NCBI GenBank assembly: GCA_039819665.1
Contig: JBCBRM010000029.1
Location: 45,418 to 109,417, forward strand
Direction of reading: 5' to 3'
Length of the DNA: 64,000 nucleotides
Source of the DNA: JAWPMV01 sp039819665
GTDB lineage: Bacteria; Bacteroidota; Bacteroidia; J057
The notes below the pieces were generated by a model, which worked only from the letters and a program-made list of their open reading frames with translations, had not been told where the DNA came from and ran no database searches. The translations under genes and the position numbers were made by a program. Positions 52,039 through 60,762 of the stretch are shown one piece after another. How positions within the stretch are numbered: position 1 is the first letter of the stretch; the number at the start of each line of letters is the position of its first letter.

Positions 52039-53599
52039 AGTTCCTATCCTTTTGGGATCGGTGCTTATCATAGCTATTTGCGGAATTTTATATGAACTGC
52101 TGATCAGTACCATTTCCAGTTATTTTCAGGGCAGCAGTATCCTCCACTTTTCCATTGTAATAGGACTCTTCCTTTCTTTTATGGGGATAGGCTCATTCCT
52201 CTCCAAATATTTCAAAAGGAATTTGCTGGACTGGTTTATCCGCTTCGAAATTTTGCTGGCTGTAGTCGGAGGTTTTTCCTCCTTATTACTATATATGGTC
52301 TATTCTCTCAGTCCCTATTTCTATTTAGTCGCATTTATCATCATAGGTTTACTAGGGAGTTTGATTGGATTAGAGATACCTTTGCTGACTCGAATTGTGC
52401 GTCAGTATGAGAGTTTAAAAGATGCCATGGCCAAGGTACTTTCCTTCGACTATTTAGGTTCGCTGATTGCCTCACTGGCTTTTCCCTTGATTTTACTTCC
52501 CTTACTGGGGGTAATGAGAACGGCTTTTGTAATCGGACTTCTCAATATTGCTGTTGCGATTTTGAACATTTATCTCTTCCAGGAAGAACTAAAACATAGC
52601 AAATTATTGGGCGGGATATGTATAGGCATAGTCACCATGCTCATTACTGGTTTTTCCTATTCTCTACAACTCACTGGATTCTTTGAGCAATTTCTCTATC
52701 GCGATCCCATTATGATGAGCGAACAATCGGCTTATCAGCGCATCGTCATCACCCAAAGAAATCAGGATACCCGACTCTTTATAGATGGAAATATTCAATT
52801 TTCTTCACGGGATGAGTATCGGTATCACGAACCTTTGGTACATATTCCAGCAGCTTTAACGCTCAATCTCAAAAAAGTCCTGATCCTGGGGGGTGGAGAT
52901 GGTTTGGCTACAAGGGAATTGCTCAAGCATGAAGGGATCGATAGTATTTTGGTGATAGACCTTGATCCGGAGATCACTCGTTTAGGCAAGCGGCATCCCA
53001 TTTTCCGCAAACTCAATGAGAATGCCTTTGACGATCCACGGGTAAAAATCTACAATCGGGATGCATATAAATATTTGGAGCAAAGTTCGGAGATCTACGA
53101 CCTCATTTTGATTGACCTGCCTGATCCGAATAATACCGATTTAGGTAAGCTTTATAGCCGAGAGTTTTATGAGATTATCCAGAGTAGACTGAGTGCGGGA
53201 GGTGTAGTAGTTACTCAATCGACTTCGCCCTATTTCGCCAGGCCAGCTTTCTGGTGTATCAATAAAACGATGGAGGCGGTTTTTCCCGTCGTTCTCCCCT
53301 ACTCTGCAAATGTACCTTCCTTTGGGCAATGGGGATTTAATCTGGGGATGAAGACTCCGGGCAAATTGAAAAATGGAGGAGAGTTAAAGGACAGTTTGAA
53401 GCAGCAGGCGGAGAAAGAGATTGGAAAGGTATTATTTAAAGGAAAGACCGACTTTCAGCTAAAGTATCTTAAAGAAGGCATGCTGCTCAATCTTTTCGAA
53501 TTCGCAGAGGATACTTCACCTTTGGAAGTTGAGATCAATCAGATTCACAATCAGAAATTGGTACAGTATTATGAGTCGAGCTGGAGTCAGTGGGAGTGA
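51995..53599 (+). CDS. Membrane-anchored spermidine-synthase-like protein
   Basis: A 534-residue protein. The first 230 residues contain seven membrane helices (LLGSVLIIAICGILYELLI, LHFSIVIGLFLSFMGIGSFL and others). The C-terminal 280 residues are a polyamine aminopropyltransferase domain: VLILGGGDGLATRELLKH, IDLDPEITRLGK, DLILIDLPDPNN and LYSREFYEII. The soluble enzymes make spermidine from putrescine; fused membrane versions often sit in undefined operons and may modify other substrates. The ATG at 51995 lies inside the protease gene; a GTG at 52022 is an alternative. It completes the PrcB-M48 trio. Confidence 0.85.
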   Translation: MISSSKSAGVEKGNKVPILLGSVLIIAICGILYELLISTISSYFQGSSILHFSIVIGLFLSFMGIGSFLSKYFKRNLLDWFIRFEILLAVVGGFSSLLLYMVYSLSPYFYLVAFIIIGLLGSLIGLEIPLLTRIVRQYESLKDAMAKVLSFDYLGSLIASLAFPLILLPLLGVMRTAFVIGLLNIAVAILNIYLFQEELKHSKLLGGICIGIVTMLITGFSYSLQLTGFFEQFLYRDPIMMSEQSAYQRIVITQRNQDTRLFIDGNIQFSSRDEYRYHEPLVHIPAALTLNLKKVLILGGGDGLATRELLKHEGIDSILVIDLDPEITRLGKRHPIFRKLNENAFDDPRVKIYNRDAYKYLEQSSEIYDLILIDLPDPNNTDLGKLYSREFYEIIQSRLSAGGVVVTQSTSPYFARPAFWCINKTMEAVFPVVLPYSANVPSFGQWGFNLGMKTPGKLKNGGELKDSLKQQAEKEIGKVLFKGKTDFQLKYLKEGMLLNLFEFAEDTSPLEVEINQIHNQKLVQYYESSWSQWE

Positions 53600-53641
53600 T
53601 TGCTTGTGCTGACACAAGGTTTATCTTATTCAACAAGTCTA

Positions 53642-54011
53642 GTCATCTCGACCTTGCGGAGAGACCTCAAATAGGTGCCAACAATTATAAATTCCATTTA
53701 AAAGCTGGCGAAGCCATGGGCAAGTATGTTAGACCCTTCCATTTCAGTCAGGGTGACAGCTGCGCTTACAATATAGCTTGTCATCCCGAGCCCCGTCGAG
53801 GGACCTACATACCTTACCACCTTTTTTCCATTTCCTTAAAAAGAGCAAGGGAAAGGAAATAGGTTGAAGGCTTAGGTCCTTCGCAAGCTCAGGATGACAC
53901 GGTGGTCAAAGGCAGTCAATCTGGCATACCGGAATCTATCAGATATCCGGGATCTCTAGCTAATAATGTGCAAGCCAGAGATCCCGGCTCTTGGACTAAG
54001 GCCGGGATGAC
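53642..54011. repeat. Cluster of REP-like intergenic repeats
   Basis: The 498-bp spacer 53600-54097 holds several copies of a GTCATCxCGAxC-type motif. Direct copies begin at 53642 and 53780; an inverted partner, ending CTCAGGATGAC, is at 53875-53898 and pairs with the 53780 copy. A further unit has CCGGGATCTCT (53947) opposite AGAGATCCCGG (53977), closed by GGCCGGGATGAC at 54000. Such elements, ending GTCATCC, are typical mobile or RNA-hairpin intergenic repeats in bacteria. A 90-codon frame spanning the area looks spurious. Confidence 0.7.
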
Positions 54012-54097
54012 ATATCTTTAAACGATGGCAAGTATGCGCTTTTTATCGATATCAAGCTTTTATAGTATCTTTAGCTGGATTTCGACATCTAAACAAT

Positions 54098-55408
54098 ATG
54101 GAACCAGGACCTAACGTACAGATCATTATTATTTCGGCAATAGTGATCCTTTCTTTCCTCTTCAATTCCTTTTCAGAAAGAACCAATATCCCTGCAGTAC
54201 TTTTACTGATTTTCGCGGGCATTGGATTAAAATTCGGGGCGGACCAGCTTGGAATTCCTATCCCTGATTTAAATGGAATCCTAAGTGTGATGGGGACGAT
54301 CGGGCTGATTATGATTGTGCTGGAAGCAGCCCTGGAGCTGGAATTAACACGAGATAAGCTACCGACCATTTGGAAATCATTGCTAGGAGCCTTTGTGGGG
54401 CTATTGGCCTCCACCTTTGCGGCAGCAGCTATCATCCATTATTTCGTCGAAGGCATCGATTGGATGACTTCTTTATTGTATGCAACCCCTCTTTCCATCT
54501 TGAGTAGCGCCATCATCATTCCTAGTGTGGGAAGTCTGGTGCAGGATAAAAAGGAGTTTCATATATATGAGAGTACCTTTTCGGACATCCTGGGCATCAT
54601 GCTCTTCTATTTTATAGAAGCTTTGATTCATGCTCAGCATGATCCTCAGAGTGGAAATTCAGATGCAATCTTCAATTTCGGTGCGAGCTTTCTGATTACA
54701 ATCGGAATTTCCCTTTTGGCCAGTTACCTCCTGATTTTCCTTTTCCAAAACATAAAATCTCACGTTAAGCTCTTTCTCCTCATTTTCATACTTACACTCT
54801 TATACGGAATTGGAAAGACTTATCACCTTTCTCCACTAATCATGATTCTGGTATTTGGCCTATTCATGAGTAATAGCCATTTATTCTTCAGGGGAAGGTT
54901 GAGCAAATGGTTGGACAAGGAAACGATCCATAAAGTTGAAGGAGATTTCCATACAGTTACAGTCGAAACAGCTTTTGTTGTACGGACGTTCTTCTTTGTG
55001 ATCTTTGGTATCACCATCAGTTTGGGATCTCTCCTGAGTATGGAAGTCCTGAAGATCGGCGGAACTATCCTACTTTCTATTTATATAGTCAGATGGATCA
55101 TTTTCCGCTTGATGGGGATTAAAGATACTTTTCCACAGCTATTCATTGCACCTCGTGGATTGATTACGGTTTTACTCTTTATCTCCATTCCAGAGGACAT
55201 TGCCATCGATAATTTCAATGACGGCATATTACTATTTGTGATCATGGCGACCAGTATCATTATGGCTATTGCTCTGATTGTAAATGGAAGGAATAGTGCA
55301 AAAGTTCCACTTTCTGAGCAAGAAGATCCTTTGGTGATTCCAGCTGATCGGATTTATAAGGGCTTTCAATCGAAACTCATTGAGGAGAAGTATTCTCAGG
55401 ATAATTAA
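54098..55408 (+). CDS. Cation/proton antiporter (NhaP/CPA1-like)
   Basis: A 436-residue protein with twelve or thirteen membrane helices. Characteristic pieces are FSERTNIPAVLLLIFAGIGL, GTIGLIMIVLEAALELELT (acidic motif), STFSDILGIMLFYFIEA (conserved aspartate of the antiporter core), and LFIAPRGLITVLLFISIP. It exchanges Na+ or K+ for H+. There is no RCK/TrkA domain. TATCTTTA at 54066-54073 is a candidate -7 box. It follows a repeat cluster and ends before a hairpin at 55422. Confidence 0.88.
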   Translation: MEPGPNVQIIIISAIVILSFLFNSFSERTNIPAVLLLIFAGIGLKFGADQLGIPIPDLNGILSVMGTIGLIMIVLEAALELELTRDKLPTIWKSLLGAFVGLLASTFAAAAIIHYFVEGIDWMTSLLYATPLSILSSAIIIPSVGSLVQDKKEFHIYESTFSDILGIMLFYFIEALIHAQHDPQSGNSDAIFNFGASFLITIGISLLASYLLIFLFQNIKSHVKLFLLIFILTLLYGIGKTYHLSPLIMILVFGLFMSNSHLFFRGRLSKWLDKETIHKVEGDFHTVTVETAFVVRTFFFVIFGITISLGSLLSMEVLKIGGTILLSIYIVRWIIFRLMGIKDTFPQLFIAPRGLITVLLFISIPEDIAIDNFNDGILLFVIMATSIIMAIALIVNGRNSAKVPLSEQEDPLVIPADRIYKGFQSKLIEEKYSQDN

Positions 55409-55421
55409 TATGGGGGTTTCT

Positions 55422-55442
55422 GCCACTTTTTAGAAAAGTGGC
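55422..55442. terminator. Perfect hairpin after the antiporter gene
   Basis: GCCACTTTT-TAG-AAAAGTGGC is a perfect 9-bp inverted repeat, 13 bases after the stop. No external T-run follows, so it may be a weak terminator or a repeat. The remaining 55443-55638 spacer has no recognisable gene. Confidence 0.45.
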
Positions 55443-55638
55443 GTAAAAGCGGAACGACAAGAGCCGGCTTGCCCGCTATTCCATCCCCTAAGTTCTCGTT
55501 CCATCTCCAACACGCCTATTTAAAATAGGGATCGCCAGATTCGTAGGCGGCGCATCGTGATCACCGCCGATAAACCTGAAAAAATCTTTTGATCGATATA
55601 GCGTAGATAGCAATCGACGCCCACGGGGGAATCATTAA

Positions 55639-56862
55639 TTATGAAACCTCTCCATCCTTTTTTCTCACATAATGTGCAATGATATCTAGGGTCGCTTCGA
55701 TGGCTTTGGGATCAACGGCATCAATGGTATCCTTCAAAGTATGGTAAGCATCTGATTTGGTTTCGGGGGTCCAGCCCATGCCGAAGATGGTAGTAGCTTC
55801 TATGCCTTCTTTGGCAAATTCAGCAGCATCGGTTCCTCCTGCTGCAAAGACAATGGGTTTCAAATCCGTAACATAGCCCAATTCCGTAGAAACATCCCTA
55901 CATTCCTGGGCCATTTTCGAAGATAATTGTACGAAGCCGTTGATATCAGTGGTCAAAAAGAAGAGTTGATTAGAATCATAGAGGCATTCAATGTTGAAGT
56001 TATAGCTAGGAATCGCTTTCAACATATCTTTATGTTCCCCCACATAGGCACGTGCTCCTCTCAATCCCGCTTCCTCTGAATCCCAACTTCCCAAAATCAG
56101 GCGGGTGTGCTTGAGCCCTTTTCCCCCATCCTTCAGATCCTTGAAATACCTACCCGCTTCCATAGCTGTTGCAGTAGAGGCCATATTATCTCCTGCACCG
56201 GGGGTACCTTTTGAGGAATAAAAAAACCACATCTGGAATACGAAGATGGCAAGTACGCCAAATAGAATTTTAGCTGTCAGGATCATGCTATGCGGAATTT
56301 CGCCCGCCAAATCCCACAGAAAAAACACTATACCAAAAATTGCCAGTAGAAAGGTCCCCGACATACTACCGAGTACGCGCAGTGCATATAATTTAGGCTG
56401 GTGGACAAAAAAGTTGAAGATATGGGCTGAATCATGATGGCCGCTGATAATTATTTGCTGCTTGACTTCGCCTTCCGGTTCTAATATGCCCATAACATTT
56501 TTACCCGTCTTTTTCGGGAAGAAAGGATCGACAAATTCTTTATAGATGAAAAACTCGGCAACTACGAGGAGAACTGAAAAGATCCCCAGCAACATCAACA
56601 GGAGGTAATAGCCTTTCCACAATGCAAAAAGAGAAATAGGATAAAGGGCCACCAAAATCCTGATATATCCAAGAAAGGCTCCTGGATGAACCTCAAACTT
56701 TTGTGTTTCGACTCTATCGCTACATTTGGCCATTTCCACCTCAATGAAATCTGCGCTTTCGAGGCAATCCTGGCTTCCGGTCAATCGACTGGTCCAGGTT
56801 TGGCAAACATGAGTAGTAAGAGAAATAGCGCCTTCTACATAGGCTGCATAGGATTTTTTCAT
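55639..56862 (-). CDS. M28-family metallopeptidase with membrane helices
   Basis: A 407-residue protein. Residues about 65-110 and 180-225 contain membrane helices (YIRILVALYPISLFALW, LLLMLLGIFSVLLVV, GTFLLAIFGIVFFLWDL), unusual for M28, which is normally soluble. The peptidase residues are present: GHHDSAH, GAGDNMAS, SWDSEEAGLRGA and a closing SDAYHTLKD histidine. Such enzymes are aminopeptidases or deacylases with two zinc ions; the insertion of helices inside the domain suggests a membrane-attached version, with the active site probably on the periplasmic side. It is 25 bp downstream of the MscS-like gene, likely in the same operon. Confidence 0.85.
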   Translation of the reverse strand: MKKSYAAYVEGAISLTTHVCQTWTSRLTGSQDCLESADFIEVEMAKCSDRVETQKFEVHPGAFLGYIRILVALYPISLFALWKGYYLLLMLLGIFSVLLVVAEFFIYKEFVDPFFPKKTGKNVMGILEPEGEVKQQIIISGHHDSAHIFNFFVHQPKLYALRVLGSMSGTFLLAIFGIVFFLWDLAGEIPHSMILTAKILFGVLAIFVFQMWFFYSSKGTPGAGDNMASTATAMEAGRYFKDLKDGGKGLKHTRLILGSWDSEEAGLRGARAYVGEHKDMLKAIPSYNFNIECLYDSNQLFFLTTDINGFVQLSSKMAQECRDVSTELGYVTDLKPIVFAAGGTDAAEFAKEGIEATTIFGMGWTPETKSDAYHTLKDTIDAVDPKAIEATLDIIAHYVRKKDGEVS

Positions 56863-56887
56863 AGTAGTAGTATGGGGAGAAAAAGGG

Positions 56888-57673
56888 TCAGACCTCTTTT
56901 CTCAATTTTTCCTCCATTAAAGGGAAGTATTTTTCACTCAAGGCATATAATACAACTCGATAGCGACGCGAATCCCCCACAGATATTTTTTCTAAAAAGG
57001 GATCTTTAGCAGCTACTGACCAGGGTAAACTCAGGATTTTATTTCTAAGGTATGCTTTAGGATCGGGATGCTTCAGTTTTTCAGGCAAGTCCAACTCAAA
57101 GGCATAACTCAGGACTTTTTCTGACTGAGATTCTCTTAATAAAGATGTATTGGCCAGCTTATTATAGGGCATGATAAGTAGCTCCCCATTTTCCACCTCT
57201 ATTTCTACCGCCAATCTCCCCAAATGCTTGATCACTCCACTTTGCTCGCCAACTTTGATGCGATGGCCCGGATGAAAATTATCTGCAAAGCGAAACAGAA
57301 GGCCAGAAAAATAGTCCTTCAAAAATCCCCAGGTGCCTGCAATGATAATCCCCAGTATGATCAATCCCAATAAAGGATAGGGTAAAACCAGGTAGAAAAT
57401 ACTGATGATCGAGAATATGACGGCTGTAATAGCCTCCACAACCGGAAGAGCTCGTTCAAAAGCAGATTTTATACTTCTTCTCTTGATCAAAGGGATGACC
57501 ATTTTTCGCACCAAAAAGAATATGGCGAAAAGAAGAGCCCCTAAAAACAGTAGATTGATATAGGTCAAAGTTGAAACTTTACCGGGATTATACAAAAGTG
57601 TATCCACCCAGGGATAAGCTTTCGTCAAATATATATGGGTGGCCGAATCTATTGGTATTACTTGCTCATTCAT
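56888..57673 (-). CDS. MscS-like mechanosensitive ion channel
   Basis: A 261-residue membrane protein with three helices in the first 125 residues (INLLFLGALLFAIFFLV, AITAVIFSIISIFYLVL, LLGLIILGIIIAGTWGFL). The pore-lining segment and beta domain match MscS: WGFLKDYFSGLLFRFADNFH, GHRIKVGEQSGVIKHLGRLAVEI and NGELLIMPYNKLAN. The usual C-terminal cytoplasmic vestibule is shortened. The gene starts 12 bases after the stop of the large ATPase and is followed by the M28 gene, so this trio seems co-transcribed. ATPase control of channel opening is an inference from this arrangement. Confidence 0.88.
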   Translation of the reverse strand: MNEQVIPIDSATHIYLTKAYPWVDTLLYNPGKVSTLTYINLLFLGALLFAIFFLVRKMVIPLIKRRSIKSAFERALPVVEAITAVIFSIISIFYLVLPYPLLGLIILGIIIAGTWGFLKDYFSGLLFRFADNFHPGHRIKVGEQSGVIKHLGRLAVEIEVENGELLIMPYNKLANTSLLRESQSEKVLSYAFELDLPEKLKHPDPKAYLRNKILSLPWSVAAKDPFLEKISVGDSRRYRVVLYALSEKYFPLMEEKLRKEV

Positions 57674-57685
57674 ATTCCTGGCCCT

Positions 57686-60571
57686 TTATATCAATTTATT
57701 TTCAGAAAGCTGTCTTACCAAATAAGGATAAATGTACGGACTGAGGGTATAGGCATTGTTTTGGTGAATGCGAATCAATCCGGCTCTCAGGAGTCTTTCC
57801 AACAAACTTTCTATTTCTGTGAAACTTTTGGTTCGGTAAATACGCTTGACTTGCTCTTTCGTAAGACGTTGATGAATCAGAATTTGGTACATCATCATCA
57901 ACCAATCCGGATCGTACAAGGTGGGCATATCCAGATATTTAGGTTCTTTGATGGTCAGGCTTTCCTGTTTGAAACTCTCTATATTTGCCAACCACATTAA
58001 AAAAGCATATCCGACATTTCCGGCTGAAATATCTGCGTACCGGCGAAAGAGCCTGTTCAATTTCCGATTGCTCAGCAAGCTTTCGTCCTGCCCTTTGTAT
58101 ATAAACTTCAGGCTACTTGAATAATGTCGGGAAAGCAGAATTCTTTGGATATTTTCTCTCGACATAGGTGCTAACCTGATGCTGGTAATGAAGCGTTCAG
58201 ATAAATTTCCCATGCGAGAAATGAGGTTGAAAGTGTGGATATTGCTATTGATGATGAAGTAATATTCATCTCCATAGGTATCGATAAGATGGGCCAGTTT
58301 ATCCAAAACCGTAAAACCTTTAGGGCTTCTCTCCCACCAACGCTCCAGATCATTGAGAATAAATACGCTTCCGTGTATTGTTGACTCGATTAGCTGCTCA
58401 ATTTTTCCACTTCCCTGTACTGCTTGTTTAAAGGCATGGGTAAAATCCTTGAGGAGAATAGAACCATTCAAAGGAGGATTGATACGATAAACTTTGCCTT
58501 CGAATAAATACTCAGCAGTATGTTCACAAAAGGTGGTCTTACCTGTTAGTGGTTCTCCTAAAACCATCATTGCGCCCCCCGTTTTGTTTTTCATTCTTCT
58601 GGCAGCATCCCGGGCTTGCTCCATTTCCCGATCTCTACCTGGAAGAAAAGACCGACTCACACTCGGCCTTCCCAAAAATAATTGGCGATAATAATAGGGA
58701 ATGAGTTTTTCCAATTCTTCAACCGGGCTCACTTCCTCCACAAAGCTTCGCAGACGTGCATATATATTTTCACGAGGAGTGGCTGCGGATTCTCTTTCTA
58801 CCGAATCCAACTCATCTTGTGTGCTGGTCCAAAGTGCTCGCAACAATTTGTATTGCTTATTAAACCAGGCGCCAATTACATTGAGCAACCAAAGTAACCC
58901 TTCATATCGCTCCTCTCCTTTTATTTCCCGATCAAACTGCGCCGCATGTTCTACCAGTTCTCTGGAAGTGAGTTCGCTTCGGGTTTTCGATTCGCTTTCT
59001 TCTATAAAAGTTCTAGTTTCTTCCTCAATCTCATCTAGTAATTTCTGAGCATTTTCCAATTTCTGGTTGGCGCGCCTGAGGACAGAATTAAGACGCTTCT
59101 TATCATAAAGATCTTTCTCAGAATCGGCCTCATCTACCAAATTGAGGGAAATCAGGTTGATACTATTCTGAACCTGATAGCCTACCCGCTTTAGCCTATC
59201 CGGTAATTTCTGCAGATAGTTGGCAATGGGGTTGATATAGAAAGTCCGGACCACAAAACTGACAATACTAGAAAGTGCAATTGGGAGGGTTTCTATTTTA
59301 TTGACTCTACCCAACTTGAAAGCTTCCAGGTTCTCCATGGGAATGAGCTCAATCGAGGAAGGCATACGTTCTGAAACATACCGAAGAGAAGCCATAGGTT
59401 CCTCTATCATACCCTCATGCTGAAAGAAGACCATATCTTCGATATGGGTTCCCCATTGATTCAGTTTCTCCCACTCTTCTTTTTGGATGACTTCTTCCAC
59501 CCGTTTGATCGTCGCCCGATTTTTCTGGATGCTCTGATCACATATTTCTAAAAAGCTCTTTTTTACCCCAGCTTCTATTTGATCACTTACTCGTCCCAGA
59601 TGAAGTTGAATCCTCCAGAGTTCCATAGAACCACTGATATGGTTATGGAAGACATTCTGGTTGTACTTCCAGTTTTCCGGATAGCTTTTGATTTCAGATT
59701 CCCAGAGCCTCGCTTCTTTTCCTTCGAGATCCACAAATTTGCTCAGGCCCGGTTTACGGATATCTGAATTGAAGCGCAATTGGAAAATGGAATGAAACTC
59801 CTCTAGCCAATTGTAATATCCTTTTTGAAAATCCTCGAGCATCTTAAAGAGGCTGGAGAAATTGGCCGAAATTTTGGAGCGCGCCTCATTGAGCATATTC
59901 TCTTCTCCCTCTTTCGCCTCGTAAAGTAATTCTATTTGATGAAAATTATCCTGCACTTTTTGGATAAACGCATCGCAGATTTCTTCTGAACTGGTACCAA
60001 TGGCTTTAAGGTAGGAAAGAAAGTTTTTGAGGTAGACTTGATTAATCTCTGCTTTTAGCAAAACCTGATACAGGACCTCCTCTTTGGGGGAAATGCCAAT
60101 GCTCTTTTTGACATTTTTCCAGCGCTTGTTCCATTTGATACGCCCCGGGTCAGCCTCATGAATACGCAGATCATCTTCTGAGAAGGTTAGCTGTACATGT
60201 TCCGGGACTTTTCGAACAAGCTCATCCAGCCCTTTCATATAATGAGCAATTCCAACCTGTATATATTGCTCAATTACGGAGATTTGTAGTTCTTTGAATT
60301 CCTGGGCAACCGCTTCTAAATCTTCTAGGATTCTAAAAGCAATTTTTCTGATTCTCCCGGTACCTAGAGAGGTAAAAGACTTAGGAATGCTGTCATAGTT
60401 ACTTTCAAAAATGGTTTGAGCATTTTTAAAGAAACCTTTGTAACTATCCAGCAATACAAAAAGACTTTCCTCCACCCATTTCTGGGCCAGGGAATTCAAC
60501 TCTTGCTCCAATCCATGGCCTTCCGGCAAGAGATCTGTGAGCTTCTCACTTACTTGTTCTTCTGCAATCAT
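57686..60571 (-). CDS. Large P-loop ATPase coupled to MscS-like gene
   Basis: A 961-residue, mostly helical protein with no signal peptide. The C-terminal 290 residues form a AAA/STAND-like ATPase: PGRDREMEQARDAARR, Walker A VLGEPLTGKTTF near 668-679, Walker B VFILNDLERWW near 733-743, a sensor-like YFIINSNIHTFNL, and a winged-helix-like end (ESLLERLLRAGLIRI, YLVRQL). The N-terminal 600 residues are coiled-coil and helical bundles, with one hydrophobic stretch (LPIALSSIVSFVVRTFYI) that may be a membrane segment. It immediately precedes the MscS-like gene. I know no characterised homologue; signal-dependent gating or a defence role is speculation. Confidence 0.75.
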   Translation of the reverse strand: MIAEEQVSEKLTDLLPEGHGLEQELNSLAQKWVEESLFVLLDSYKGFFKNAQTIFESNYDSIPKSFTSLGTGRIRKIAFRILEDLEAVAQEFKELQISVIEQYIQVGIAHYMKGLDELVRKVPEHVQLTFSEDDLRIHEADPGRIKWNKRWKNVKKSIGISPKEEVLYQVLLKAEINQVYLKNFLSYLKAIGTSSEEICDAFIQKVQDNFHQIELLYEAKEGEENMLNEARSKISANFSSLFKMLEDFQKGYYNWLEEFHSIFQLRFNSDIRKPGLSKFVDLEGKEARLWESEIKSYPENWKYNQNVFHNHISGSMELWRIQLHLGRVSDQIEAGVKKSFLEICDQSIQKNRATIKRVEEVIQKEEWEKLNQWGTHIEDMVFFQHEGMIEEPMASLRYVSERMPSSIELIPMENLEAFKLGRVNKIETLPIALSSIVSFVVRTFYINPIANYLQKLPDRLKRVGYQVQNSINLISLNLVDEADSEKDLYDKKRLNSVLRRANQKLENAQKLLDEIEEETRTFIEESESKTRSELTSRELVEHAAQFDREIKGEERYEGLLWLLNVIGAWFNKQYKLLRALWTSTQDELDSVERESAATPRENIYARLRSFVEEVSPVEELEKLIPYYYRQLFLGRPSVSRSFLPGRDREMEQARDAARRMKNKTGGAMMVLGEPLTGKTTFCEHTAEYLFEGKVYRINPPLNGSILLKDFTHAFKQAVQGSGKIEQLIESTIHGSVFILNDLERWWERSPKGFTVLDKLAHLIDTYGDEYYFIINSNIHTFNLISRMGNLSERFITSIRLAPMSRENIQRILLSRHYSSSLKFIYKGQDESLLSNRKLNRLFRRYADISAGNVGYAFLMWLANIESFKQESLTIKEPKYLDMPTLYDPDWLMMMYQILIHQRLTKEQVKRIYRTKSFTEIESLLERLLRAGLIRIHQNNAYTLSPYIYPYLVRQLSENKLI

Positions 60572-60762
60572 GCTGCTCCAATTTACATAAGGATGAGGAC
60601 TTGGGAAAAGCTTATATGCTTTTGATGTAATTTTGCAAAAAAAGATACAGGCAGCTTTTAAAGAAAAACAGGGATCACATATTTCCCGTATACCTTGAAA
60701 TTGTGGGAAAATAATGCTGCATTATTCCTACAATTCCCCTTATTTTGTGTGGCAGATTTGTG

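Noticed and set aside
53590..53862. A 90-codon frame downstream of the spermidine-synthase-like gene
   Set aside because: It spans the REP-like repeats and its sequence has no protein-like composition; it is explained by the repeats.
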